Shown one piece after another: positions 36,930-49,111 of a stretch of DNA of 64,000 nucleotides (positions are counted from its first letter, which is position 1; each line of letters begins with the position of its first letter). This DNA is from Rhopalosiphum padi (lineage: Eukaryota; Arthropoda; Insecta; Hemiptera; Aphididae). Under the pieces are notes generated by a model, which was not told where the DNA came from, made no database searches, and saw nothing but the letters and a program-made list of their open reading frames with translations. Position numbers and translations under genes: made by a program. Where the stretch lies: the NCBI RefSeq assembly GCF_020882245.1, contig NC_083599.1, positions 46,278,748 through 46,342,747 on the forward strand, given 5' to 3'.

Positions 36930-37925
36930 ATTCGCATTACTAATTATAGGTTAAGTATGATATCACATATTTAACCTCATTGAAAAAAAAGTATCACAAA
37001 AGCAATAATTTATTGATTTTGCTAATATTGTACAATATATAATATATTTTAATAGGTTTTTGAAGTTTATATTATATTTGTGTCTTGATACAAAAACGGT
37101 TTTCAGTTTATCCAACATACATATTGAGAGAGACATATCATTATATCAAACAATATTAACCCAGAAGAAATTTTAAACAATTTTAAAGTTTTAATGATAC
37201 AGGGCCCCTTTCTTATTTGGTTTACATATAAAAGAATACAATTAGGTGTATGTAGTATCTCCTTAATAGTTTATTTTATTAGTATTTTTTATTGTCTTGT
37301 ATACATACATTTATAATTTATTAAAAAATAACAGTTACCTATGTATTTTTAACAGTTAAAATTTAATTTTACGAGCTTTTGAATTCGCAAAGTTATCAAT
37401 AAGTTGCTAACGTTTATGAGCCTTGCTTCTCCGGCTTCTATATTTAACTCGAATGATAATAAAACAAGTTATTATATTGATTATTTTTTTTTAAATTTTC
37501 AACAAGAATATTTTTGCTAATGAAAAAAATAATAGTATTCTGTAAAGGCAGAAAGGTTCCCTAGGCTTATTTTTATTTATATATTTTGAATATAATGCAT
37601 ATTATTGTATATACTATATACATTTTTGAGAATCAAGTTAATTTTAAATGTTATTTATATTTAATGAACGTCTATAATTATTGGTTTAATAACTTATTAT
37701 ATTGCGGAAACATCATCTTAACTTAGTTTACAACAAATATATTATTTTTATCATTTTTTTGTCATGTTATTAGTTATAAAAACGTATGTTTGTATAATTA
37801 TAACATAATTGCTTTCTTAACATAGCTTTTACGTAATACTTTTTCGTATCGCTTGTTAATATAATATTAAAATGATTTAAAGATTAATAAAACAGCCATC
37901 GATATAGCAAAAAATATGACCTCAT
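36930..37925. repeat. direct duplication upstream of the effector gene, copy 2
   Basis: Same blocks as 35580-36840 without the MITE. It ends about 270 bases before the start codon at 38194, so part of the distal promoter region of the effector gene is duplicated. Confidence 0.85.
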
Positions 37926-38193
37926 TTTTTGGATTTCTCTTTAGTGCTGTTAAAAATCGTTTTTATTTATATTAAATGTGTAAGGAATATGTAAAAATGT
38001 GTGTGGAAATCTGTTGGCTTAATTTAATGTTGTTTGCTGTTAAGTATTTTTTAAAGCTTAATACAACATAAGGTTGTAATGTGTACTTAATCGTTAATAA
38101 ACAGCCGTATATTTTCAGAAAATAATCACATCATCTTTAAACTTTCAATAATAAAGTATATTCTTGTTCTTTATAATAATCTAAACAATAATA
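37926..38193 (+). promoter_or_regulatory. immediate upstream region of the microexon effector gene
   Basis: An AT-rich 270-base stretch between the tandem repeat and the start codon. A TATA-like TTTATAATAA lies about 20-25 bases before the ATG, which seems too close for a promoter, so the transcription start is unresolved. No upstream ATG in frame is joined to the coding exon. Confidence 0.3.
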
Positions 38194-41100
38194 ATGATTT
38201 CTTCTAAAATTTCAATAATATTAACAGCGATAAGTATTATAAGCTACTGTGATTCCAACAAAGAAGGTAACAAAAATAACTTTATAAATAAATAATTATT
38301 AAAAGATAAAATTGATATTAAGTAAGAAATACACAAGTATCATTATATCATAGAAGTAATGATTTATACTTATAAATATAAATTTATTCAATTATTGTGA
38401 TTTTGCTGAAAATATAATACAGAACAGATAGGATTCCAATTAAGTCATCTAAATACAAATATTACCTAGATATTAATAAGCCAATATATTTATACAATTT
38501 TAAAATCTTAAATGGTAATTTTACAATTTTTTTTTAGAGGACTACAATAGTAAGGCATATCATATTAATAATTAATATATTTTACAATTTTTTCAAACAA
38601 AATTTACTTTATATTTTTGCCCTCTGGGTACACATACCATATTGTCTATATTTTATATCAATAACATACAATCATGTGTTCATGTACTGATGTACACTAT
38701 GCAAGTACAATAATTTTTCCCTGCTTCTTCAACTTTTAACTCTAAACATATTTTCCTGCTTGAATGTGATTAGAAGTTGGTAGGTAATCAATAAAAATAG
38801 TAGGTATAAAAAATTAATTCGTTTATGACACACAATCCAAATATAAGTTTTCTTATCATAATATTGTTTATATGAAAGGTTTTCTTGACGCTTAAGTAAG
38901 TTACTGGGGAAATTTAAAATGATACATCAAAGTCAAACTAGATATCAAGAAACCAATTTTTTAAAAAAAAATTCCGAATAAATCTTGCATTTTTCTTCGG
39001 ACACAAATTGTCTTAATTTAGATATTTTTGTATAAAATTAACTGGAAAGTTGATATTAACAAAGAAATTAACTTATTAAGTTAAAAGTTCATTTGAAAAA
39101 AAGCAATGAGTAAATTAGCTTAAAGTTTAAATATAAATTTCACTTTTATTCGTTAATTCCTAGCTTTGATAATATAAAAGAATTACAAATACATATGAAT
39201 AATTTTTATTTATGTTTTTTTAGTGACATTAATTTTTTTTCGATTTTGTTTTTTTAGACTGCATTGGTAATAAGGCATATCATATTAGTAAATAATATAT
39301 TTTATAATTTTTTCAAAAACCATTTACATTACTTTTTCGCCCCTAGGGTAATTATACCATATTGTCCATATATAATATTAACAAACTACAATCATGCACT
39401 AGGGTCTATGTAACTACGCAAGTACAACATATAACCTTCACTTCTGGAATTTTAATTCTTACTATATTTTCCTTAAGTAGCCTCTCATGACTTGTACGGC
39501 CCATAATTGTCGCGTCCCATCGAGTTTAACTCTGTAATTCGATTGACTAATCTGGAATTGAATATTACTATTTTTGTATTTAATGTACTGTTAGGTATAA
39601 CTTTATGATGCTTGAAGAATAATGTAACCAAATACAACTTTACCTACATTATTTGTAAATCGCATCCTCTATTTAACAACCTTTATCTCTCTAAAAACAC
39701 ACATTGGCAATAATTATTTGAAGATTAATATTATCTAATTTATCTAATTCATATATATCTCATTATTTTCAATAGTATTATGTTAATCGATATTAAATTT
39801 GTAATGCTTGTATTTTAACAATAGAAGCTTTAAAAACCGTCGGGTTTGAATGTGAGTAGTAATAAGTTTATGATTTCAACAATCTTTTATGGACCTAATT
39901 TTTAAAATTACTAGTTATCAGTTCAAATTTATACTATTTTATAATGATTGAATCAAATTTAGACAAATCAACTTTGAACATATAACTATTAGTTATAACG
40001 TGTAAAATATTATTATTTTTACAGTTGAAATTGGATTTTTAAACTACTGTCATGTTATGAATTTTAGTGAGTTTTTTAGTGATAATAATCGATAATGACA
40101 CTTGATATATTCACGTCTTTACCAATTTATACATTACAAAAAACATTTCTTTTCGTGAATTATGTGATATTCTGTGTGTGCTGATTAATATATTTTAACA
40201 CAGAATTTATACATATATATGATTACTATGTAAAAAATAATCCTATATGGGATTCCAACAAATTACGTAAGTTTTTACATTTATTATCGTAAACTACGTA
40301 TTTTAGTTTACAATGTGTTAGAATTGTTAACAATTAAATAATTTTCGATTTGAAATGCCGATGCCAAATTCTAATATACATTCACATATTATGATATTTA
40401 TGTATACTTGTGGTGACTATAAATTCAGATTTACTCTAAGATAATGTAGTAGAAAAAAGAGAGATGATTAGAAAGGATACTTTATAAAAATTCCGTACCT
40501 AATAACGTGGAAGTATAATATAACAAAATTAATATGTGTATATTATGGATCGGAATGGAATTTTTAATTCCTAAAAAAATCTCAACAAATACCATTACAA
40601 AATTTAAAAATTACTCGAAAAACAAAAAAAAATAATTACTTATAAAAATGACTTTAAATTTATAAAAAATATATTCTAAGTGTATTTTTGCTTTATTAAA
40701 TAAATTTTAACATAAATAAAAAAATATTTGTATAGAGAGTTTGTTCCAAACGACTTGTACTTTGTTTAATCTGAAAAAAAATTATTTCCATCAATTATTT
40801 AATTTTTTATTACAATATCCTATTGTAATTTGAAATCCAAAAAATAAAACTATAACCAATTATCATTTAAGTAATTTTTATAAGTCATACTATTTTGCAT
40901 ATTTTATTATAAAAAAAACTTTTCTTGTCTTTTGAATAATATGTTTATACATCTTTATCCTGACCTACAACTATTTGGTGTAGGCAATTATCGATTTAAT
41001 ATGACAATTTAAGACAATTATTTTATAATTATAAAGAACAAATTATATATTAGATTAGAATATTAGATTCATTAGTCATTTCTAATAAATAGTTTACAAT

Positions 41101-44100
41101 ATTAGTTCTATAATATTTTTTGCAACTAAGAAATAATAGTATTAATATAAAATTTATGTTTAATGTAATTACAATATGAATACAATTATTTACTAGGTGT
41201 TACATATGATTTCTTCGATGATATAAAACAAAACGGATGTGATAAAAGTGGTTAGTATGAATAATGTAATTGTTTTTATAATTATTTACATTCAAAATTC
41301 ATTATATTCATCCTAGTAATTGCATTATTTTGAGATTCCCGTATAATTATAATGTTTTTGTTTGCAAAATGTATCTAACCCCCAATAAAAAAACCTTACT
41401 TATTTTTCATTTTCTTACAGATATTCCAATGTCTCCATATCAGTATTGCAATAGCCTCGGTAAGTAATAGTATTAACGTGAAATATAACATTTTAAAGTT
41501 TATAAATTCAGAAGCATCCTGATACAATACAATTTTTTATAACGAATTACTAAGGTTTATGTAAAATATATTATTGTTGTTTGGTATTGTTCTATTTTTA
41601 TTTTATTATATTATTCGATGTCATTAACGATAGACGTGCTTGAGTGTTATGACGAGAGATGACCCACACCGCAGCACTGTCGCGTCGATCGTATCGATAG
41701 ACCAAGTTGGTCATTTTTTATTACCTTGTACTTGTTATTATTACGCAGTCTATTGTGGCACCCTGCGACCAAACACGTATTCGTCCCGTCGGTCGATCCT
41801 ATTTTATATTATAATTATGTAAAAAACAAAATATACGTTATACAGTCCACATATTCGAAAGGCGTTTTTTATTTTATAACTAAGATAATCAACAATTATA
41901 ACTCGATATTTAACTAAATATTTTAAAAATATGCTTGTTCATAGAAAATTATGAAATCTTTATGGCTAAGAATTTTTAATTTACAAAAAAAAAATAAAGA
42001 AAAATCTTTTGCAAAACATTCGTTACTTTTCGATTATAGATCCAATATTATTAAATTTAAACATTAAATAATTATAAATACAATAATGACTTTAGTAAAA
42101 ATATTTTTAAATTTCTGTATGCTTTTAGAAACCTAATTATACATATAAACAATAATAAATAAATAAATAATAAAATAATAATTCACAGTATTGGTCGGCA
42201 GACCACTGGCCAGTTGCATTAGGCCTTATACACAAAATAATAATATAAATAATATGATATAAATCACGAAACTCCTAATTATTACCTTCACACCACCACG
42301 ACGATAGCACAATAAGACATATGGGTGTATGGCTTATATATTTTGTCATCGACTGGCCACACACAATTCAGAACAATATATTTTATAATATATTATAATA
42401 CAATATTATCTATCTTTGTGATTTTATTAATTATTTTTGATTTATTATAATACTGGTGCAAATCGACACTGCTTTCGATTTATTTTTAAACCACTAATTG
42501 CCATTATTTTTCATACATATTTTGTCACACACACGAATGGATGAGTTTTTTTTCGTGTTGGTAAAGTAAAGTAAATTTTCATTAAAATAACGAAACGCCA
42601 TTGCTAACATATACTGACCATTGAATACTAATACTGAGAATGTTTTTATTAATTAATTTGTCGTTTGTTATAATTTATATAATTTGGCTATGTCAGGCAA
42701 GCATTTTATTATTGTGATGTTTATTTATGAAATTTGTTTATGTCAAATAGGCAATTGTTTATTTATATTATTTCTTATAAATGTTACTTGCTTGGCGAAC
42801 AGGGCCATAACTTATTTATTATAGGTAGTTATTATATCTTTACATTTTTTCTTTTTTATAGATTTACATATATTTTATCCTTTATTTATACACAATACAT
42901 ACACACATCCCAACTGTACATTAGCACGCATGCAATGTTTTGTTCAACGGTCCTGTCCATATCCTTCGAATACATTTCTTTACCCATTTACTAGCAATAC
43001 CTACTGCTGACATAGTGTCAACGCTTAGTATTGCGGGGCCCTGGACAAGGTATTAGCCATTAGGTATTCCAGAGTACCCCATTATAATATTATACATGTG
43101 TGATGTGTAGTATAGAATAATACATTTATAGACTTATAATTTGTTAATTTAAATTGTAATTATGTAAAATATCAATGTGTCTCACGGTATTAAGATGATA
43201 ATTAAAAATTGCGGGGCCCTGGAAATTTGTCCCATTTGTCTTCCCCTAGCGGCGCCGGCACTGCTGTCAGCACGTTTACCGAGCTCACAGACTATTATTA
43301 TTAAACGTGCCCAGTCTGTTTATTGTAATTAATTAAACTTGATATCGTTTTAATTTGCTATGATTATTGGAATTGAAAAAAGTATCAGGTGTAACTCTAC
43401 GTCTCTGTAGAGTGTTTTAAAACGTTTTTTTTTTTTATATCGGTTGCTATTTATTTGTTTTTATTTTTACAACATTGATCTCATAGTTTTTTTAAATCTA
43501 CTACCTTTCATTTTGGTTTGTTAGTGTGTAATCAGTTTTTATCAAGTGTTACCCTGGATAAATATCTATAGGTACCAATGGAATGCTCAGCTTCTTTGAA
43601 GGGAGGGGGGATATTTATTTTTGACTTGTCACAGACCCTAAATTGTTTTTTCATGTAGTTAATGTATCATTACAAAAAAAAATCCAAAGTGGGTGATATG
43701 ACACCCCGATCTCTTCGTCAGCACGCCACTGATAGATAAACGTATGTTGTTGAGTCAAACGAACATTTTATTTTATTTTATTTTATTTTTAGAATATAAT
43801 ACCATTAATATCCTCTAATAATATTCTTAATTTAAGTTCTTGGTATATTAGTAAAAGTGAAATTCATGAGTATTTAAATACATTAGATAGTCACTCTGCT
43901 ACAGGTCCTGATGGTGTACCCTCATCTTTTCTCAAATCTTGCAGGTCAGTTCTTGTACATCCTTTATATTTAATGTTCAATAAATCCTTAAGTATTGGTT
44001 CTTTTCCTGCCATTTGGAAAAAGTCTTTTGTGACACCAGTTCATAAAACCGGTGACAAACATAATGTCAAAAACTATAGACCTATCTCTAAGTTGTCAAT

Positions 44101-47100
44101 TATTCCCAAAATGTTCGAAGCAATAATCACAAAAAAATTAACTTTAATTATCTCTCCTTATATTTGTTCTAATCAACATGGCTTTAGACCTAATATGTCA
44201 ATTTCAACAAATCTCTTACTTTACCAATCTAAAATTTTAAATTCATTCAATAATCATATTCAAATTGATTCCATTTATACCGATTTCCAAAAAGCATTTG
44301 ATAAGGTTAATCATAAACTACTCATCATGAAATTAACTACTTTTGGCTTCAGTGGGCAGTTTTTAAGTTGGATAGAGTCATATCTTACTGGTCGCTCCGA
44401 AGCAGTAAAATTATCTCTTTTTATTTCAAATTATTTTAGTGTGTATTCAGGTGTACCCCAAGGCTCTCACTTGGGGCCTCTTTTGTTTAATTTGTTTATT
44501 AATGACTTACCCACTGTTCTTGATTCTTCAGTAGAATTATTATTATTTGCCGATGATGCTAAACTTTTTTCACCAATAAAATCTCTTTCTGATGCGGTAA
44601 ATGTACAGCCTAACTTGAACAAGCTTGTAAGTTGGAGTAAACAAAACTACTTACCATTAAACATAAATAAATGTAGTATTATTACTTTTACTCGCCTTCA
44701 AAAACCTATTTTGTTTAATTACTCAATCGACCATACATTGCTTACGAGAGTTAATTCTATCAGAGATTTAGGAATTTTATTTGAATGCAATATGTCTTAC
44801 TCCTCACACATTAATTTCTTTACTAATAAAGCTTTCAAAATGTTGGGATTCATTTACAGGAATACAAAAAATTTTAAAAACATTAACTCTATGAAATTAC
44901 TATACTTCTCACTTGTTAGGTCTCACTTAGAATTTGGCTCTATAGTTTGGTCACCTAATTATACTCTCTATATTAATCAGATAGAAAATGTACAGTACAA
45001 ATTCTTAAAATTAATCTGTAGTAAATTAAAATTGGATATTGACCGAGACTCATATCACCTGCAATCTACCCACTTTGGGTTGTCATTGTGTGACGTAAGA
45101 AGAAAAGTTGCGGATATGATGTTCTTGTTTGATTTACTGAATGGCAACATAGATTCCTCCGATTTACTTTCTCTAGTTGGATTTAGCTGTAATAATTATT
45201 ATACAAGATCTCAAAATTTGTTTATTGTCCCATCTTACAACACAAACTACAGTTCCGCATCATTTTTTCCTAGAGTTCTAAATTTAGCTAATAAAATTAT
45301 TAATCAGATCGATTTCTTTCTTATGTCGCGTCATGTATTTAAACACAATGTATATATATCTTTAATTTCTGTTAATTATTCATAATTTTACTATATCGTA
45401 GTGTTAAATCTGTTAATTTTTAATTATAATTTTATATTGTATGTTATTGTCATGACACTATTACTGTTCAAATTTTAAATTTTATTGTCATATAATTATT
45501 ACTACTTCTGTACTATTGTTCAAATTTTCTAAAGGGTCTCAACCCGTTTATATATATATAAATAAATAAATAGAATAAATAATATATTTTAGTGAATAAT
45601 ATTTATTACGAATCATTATATTAAACTTAAAAGTAAAATATTTACATTTATAGATCCAACAATAAGATTGAAATTATTAACTGGTATTGTTAATAATATT
45701 TTTGTTATTATATTTTTAAATTACAATAATATAGATTTAATCAACTATACATTTTCAGTACTTGCATTAATTTAATTCATGGAAATATATTTTATGCACA
45801 TAGGAAATATGATATTCGTAGTACAATATTTGAGTACAATTTTCAAAGTCAAATGCTGGTGTTTAAAGGTTTCTAACTACATTGGTTGCCCAACACAAAA
45901 AAAAGTAGCGATTTATTAACATTTAATACATTGTTTAAGGTTATTTTAGGCAATGAGATGTAACTTTCTCTAATCTAATTTTTTAATTGTTATATAATAC
46001 TATTTTATTGCATTCACGTAGAATGATTAGACAATAATAAGGGCACAAATGTATTAATTCATTCATTTTTATGTATTCGGTAATTTCTACAACTTTTGTT
46101 GTGTTGTATAATAGTTAATACTATTTGGTATTTTTCGATATAAAGTTGTTAGATACTACATTATGAAGGTATGATAATTAAAAAAAATAGCATGGCCACA
46201 TTTCTTGTAATTCGATAGTAACAAAATTATATTTATTTTCTTTGTAGTAGGTATTGTGACATTGTTTAAAAAAGTACACAGATAAAGATGTAATGTAAGG
46301 TTGTGTAAACTTGAATTAAGTCTTTAAGACATATTTTATTATCGATTATATTTAAAATAGAGGTATTTTAATACCTATAACCATTAAAAATATTTAAATT
46401 GATTTTATATTTATTAAATATATATCTTTATAAATTTACAGTAGGAGAGGGTAAGTCCACTTATTATAAGTAGTATTAACTAATAGTTTCTTATAGTCAC
46501 TACAAAATAGAATATTGTTTACAGTGTAGAGTTTTTATTTGTTTTTAAACCAATGAACATAATGAAACGACGATATGTACCCATACTAAGAACGCGATCT
46601 ACGGTTAGATAACGATTATTGAGCTCTTTGCTCAGACCAGACTTAACCCTTTAAAGATTTACTACAAATGTATTATAGTTCTATATTTTATAAATAAAAT
46701 AACAGTATCATATTTGTTCTGTGAATTATCCATTATAACACTATTGTAGAATTGTAATAGTTTTTGATTTATAATAATAACCAATTAATTACGTTTATTT
46801 AATCGCAATAATGATATGTAAGCTGATCATAATAATATAATATACTAATATTATTTTAGCTATAATACTTAATTTAAAATTAATATATGATTCACTGATA
46901 TGGTGAATATGGTAGTAATTTACTATACAATTAATCTGAAAATTGTGATTTAATTTACAATTATTTTATACATTTAGATTGTGAAGGTAAGACAAACAAT
47001 GTTACTAAATATTTTTATAATAAACAAACTGCCTAATACATAAACTTTTATTATTAAATTTGTTATTCATTACCATTAGTATAGTGCTTAATGGCGTTTG

Positions 47101-48559
47101 TGTACAACATAACAATTCTAAAATAATGCATTTTTAGAATCAATAAAATTAAATCGTTTTTTTAGTGAGTTTAATACTTAGTTATTTATTATTTATATCG
47201 TATGATAAAAATTCCTTGATTAATCCAAATAAAACATCATATATAATATATATAAAATTGAAAAAGTCATTAAATATCTGTATAATATGAATATTATGTA
47301 TTTTTTAGTTGAAAATCCATACACTAATATGATTAAATTATATAAAAATCGTAAGAAAAATATCATATAATATAATATGTAACTTAAATTATTGATTAAT
47401 TAATATTGTATAGGTTTTACTTATATATCATTAATACAGCTCAGAAATTTTAGAAAATAAATGATTAAAAATATAGAAAGAACCAAATAATCTAAATTAT
47501 TTTCTTCGTATAAGTTTTTGATTTCTCCTATATGATTTTACTGAGAATTTGTATGGCATAGAGCAGGGGGTTATCAATTAATACTTTACTCGGGCCACAT
47601 TAAGAATTTGGAAAATTCTTGTGTGCCATAAAAATTCAAAGTACACAGTATTTATTATTTGTGGAACGCCATTTGATGACTTCTACCATAGATAAGTATA
47701 TATGTATATCCAAACCACCACAGACCGTGGTTAGAATGTTATGATACTATGTTGTGTATGTGTGTGGGTGAGAATGAACCACAAAAAAAAATTGAATTTG
47801 AATAAATACTCGGGAAAATGATTAGATATTTTTCTCATCATTGTATTATTGAATCGGTCTTTTTACATTTTATTTTTACAATTTCATAGGGTTTATTTTT
47901 TATGAACTTTTTTTGGTTGTAAACGAGTTGTGTCCCTAGGCTTTTTTCAGGACACGAGTTTTGTTTAACTAAAACGAATAAGAAATTTAAAAAACTAGTA
48001 ATAATGTGACCAATACCATATATTCTAATCTTAATACAAACACCACATTGCAATTTCTTTATCTTTTTGGGAAATTAAAATATAATGGCTTGAATAAAAT
48101 AAAGAATTAAGTTTCGATTGAAATATTTCACGACTAACATTGAATCGGATTATTCTGCCCATATAGGAGGAATAAATAAAGTATAATTTATTACATATTT
48201 TTCCATTAAGTATGTTGATATATTAAGTAAAATGACACAAATCTTAAACTGTGTTTTTTGCTTCCATATCTTATGAACTTTCTCTCTGAAGCTGTACAAT
48301 AATGTTTTATTTATAAATCCTAATTGCTCCACCGTTCATTAAACTACAAATCTCTGAGCTTTAAAGTTTTTCTTGTACATATTATTTTTATGTCTGATAT
48401 AACCATATATTGAATCTTAAGATTCATTAATATAGACATTGAAAAAATGTATCACTAAATTTGCTGTTATTTCAATTATTAGATGATGAATTCATGCAAT
48501 ATGGTAATGGTAAAAACAAATTAAAGTCTAAAGCAGAATTTATTAAACTTAAAAAATAA
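38194..48559 (+). CDS. bicycle-like secreted microexon protein, copy A (complete, about 170 aa)
   Basis: Proposed exons: 38194-38266, 38538-38549, 39258-39266, 39825-39851, 40025-40066, 40204-40266, 41197-41250, 41421-41459, 45654-45683, 46442-46450, 46978-46986, 47138-47164, 47309-47350, 48483-48559 (TAA). Internal exons are 9 to 63 bases, all multiples of three, all starting at codon position 2 (phase-1 introns), each with AG before and GTAAG/GTGAG-type donors after; the frame is open throughout. Exon 1 encodes a signal peptide (MISSKISIILTAISIISYCD). Landmarks: C30 and Y48-C49 (GFLNYC), C90 and Y102-C103 (NGC, YQYC), a 9-base exon giving DCE, and a basic C-terminus. Signal peptide, many phase-1 microexons and two C...YC pairs are the traits reported for bicycle effectors, thought to be secreted into the plant. 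An alternative 45-base exon at 38470-38514 is also open but lies only 23 bases before 38538, so both cannot be used together. Some microexons may be missed. Confidence 0.72.
38525..38770 (+). repeat. duplicated microexon-plus-intron block, copy 1
   Basis: The block carries a T-rich acceptor tract, the 12-base exon AGGACTACAATA and about 220 bases of following intron. It aligns with 39245-39480 (shared AAGGCATATCATATTA, ACAATCATG, GCAAGTACAA). Confidence 0.8.
38880..39170. repeat. dispersed repeat R in intron
   Basis: The same sequence in the same orientation recurs at about 60000-60300, and inverted at 49120-49430; its end part is also inverted at 51600-51690. Shared blocks include GGGAAATTTAAAATGAT and CTTATTAAGTTAAAAGTT. 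Probably a non-autonomous transposon; see the TIR-like ends noted at 49112-49596. Confidence 0.65.
39245..39480 (+). repeat. duplicated microexon-plus-intron block, copy 2
   Basis: It carries the 9-base exon ACTGCATTG with the same flanking intron as 38525-38770. A third, inverted copy lies at 51300-51540 with exon AGTGCATTG. Confidence 0.8.
41460..43468. other. 5' part of the large intron between effector exons 8 and 9
   Basis: AT-rich, no convincing exon. A GC-richer piece at 41640-41790 (GACGAGAGATGACCCACACC) has an open frame of 60 codons, but no domain and no splice support. A possible diverged TIR element is listed separately at 43008. Confidence 0.4.
43008..43262. mobile_element. possible hAT-like MITE
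   Basis: The right end, read inverted, is CAGTGCCGGCGCCGCTAGGG, a hAT-like terminus. The left end TAGTGTCAACGC is a poor match. ATTGCGGGGCCCTGGA occurs near both ends but in direct, not inverted, orientation. No target duplication found. Confidence 0.25.
43801..45571 (+). mobile_element. 5'-truncated non-LTR retrotransposon insertion (Jockey/CR1-like)
   Basis: The insertion is defined by comparison with the other arm, whose unfilled site near 63655-63680 reads continuously TTTTTAGAATATAATATATTT on the complementary strand. The inserted copy starts inside the pre-RT region and ends in a (TATA)/(AATA)n tail, ATATAAATAAATAAATAG. AGAATATAAT before it and AGAATAAATAAT after it are probably the target duplication. 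It lies in an intron of effector copy A. Confidence 0.85.
43802..45385 (+). CDS. non-LTR reverse transcriptase, N-terminally truncated but open
   Basis: The frame is open from the left edge of the insertion; the first Met is at 43973 (470 aa). Before it SATGPDGVPSSFLKSC matches the pre-RT region. Counting from that Met: YRPIS (35-39), the first catalytic Asp in TDFQKAFD (D104), GVPQGSHLGPLLF (160-172) and the catalytic FADD (192-195) are all present. The C-terminus has SLVRSHLEFGSIVWSP, the typical thumb-side motif of Jockey/CR1-like elements. No endonuclease is present. No internal stop or frameshift, so the copy is young. It has no promoter of its own here and is unlikely to make a working element. 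Confidence 0.9.
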   Translation, partial: PLISSNNILNLSSWYISKSEIHEYLNTLDSHSATGPDGVPSSFLKSCRSVLVHPLYLMFNKSLSIGSFPAIWKKSFVTPVHKTGDKHNVKNYRPISKLSIIPKMFEAIITKKLTLIISPYICSNQHGFRPNMSISTNLLLYQSKILNSFNNHIQIDSIYTDFQKAFDKVNHKLLIMKLTTFGFSGQFLSWIESYLTGRSEAVKLSLFISNYFSVYSGVPQGSHLGPLLFNLFINDLPTVLDSSVELLLFADDAKLFSPIKSLSDAVNVQPNLNKLVSWSKQNYLPLNINKCSIITFTRLQKPILFNYSIDHTLLTRVNSIRDLGILFECNMSYSSHINFFTNKAFKMLGFIYRNTKNFKNINSMKLLYFSLVRSHLEFGSIVWSPNYTLYINQIENVQYKFLKLICSKLKLDIDRDSYHLQSTHFGLSLCDVRRKVADMMFLFDLLNGNIDSSDLLSLVGFSCNNYYTRSQNLFIVPSYNTNYSSASFFPRVLNLANKIINQIDFFLMSRHVFKHNVYISLISVNYS

Positions 48560-49111
48560 ATTTTTCTCAACTATTCTTGAAATAATTCTACTAACAATTA
48601 TAGAACCTCTATTTTTGGTTCATTACTATTATTTATTATATTAATAAATTATTGAAAAAAAAAGTCGAATCGGCAACAGTATAGTTACACGAATTAAAGT
48701 ACAACAAATATTTTAATTTATATGATTCTGTGTTTTAGGTGTTCGAAAAAGTTATTATTTATATCTAAGTGGTATTTTTAGCAAAGTGCAAAAAAGTACG
48801 TATTTTTGATACAAATCAATAATAATACTTAATAGTAGTTATCAGTTTTAAGATAAATAATAAATTAACGATATAATATTACTCTATAACATTGATTATG
48901 GAATAGACTATTCTAATAATTGTAACTTTATTTAAATTAATATATACTCTACTTTTGCATTGATATCTAAATCAAAACATTAGATTCAATAATAAACAAT
49001 GCAATAATTTAATCAGTCAATTAAACTGATTTTTTTTTAATAGTATTATATTTCACAAAATAATGTAACTGGCAATATATATTGTACAGTAAATATTTAA
49101 ATACTTTTACA

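Noticed and set aside
41640..41917. Two overlapping 60-codon frames in the effector intron
   Set aside because: No domain, out of phase with the neighbouring exons, and not preserved as exon-like; probably chance in a slightly GC-richer patch.
42760..42824. AG-flanked segment GGCCATAACTTATTTATTAT before GTAGTT as a further microexon
   Set aside because: Its length is 22 bases, which would break the frame kept by all other internal exons.
43801..45571. Retrotransposon as the cause of the inverted duplication
   Set aside because: The other arm has the empty site, so it inserted after the duplication.
46218..46251. Possible effector exon TAACAAAATT... before GTATTG
   Set aside because: In the required phase it contains a TAG stop.
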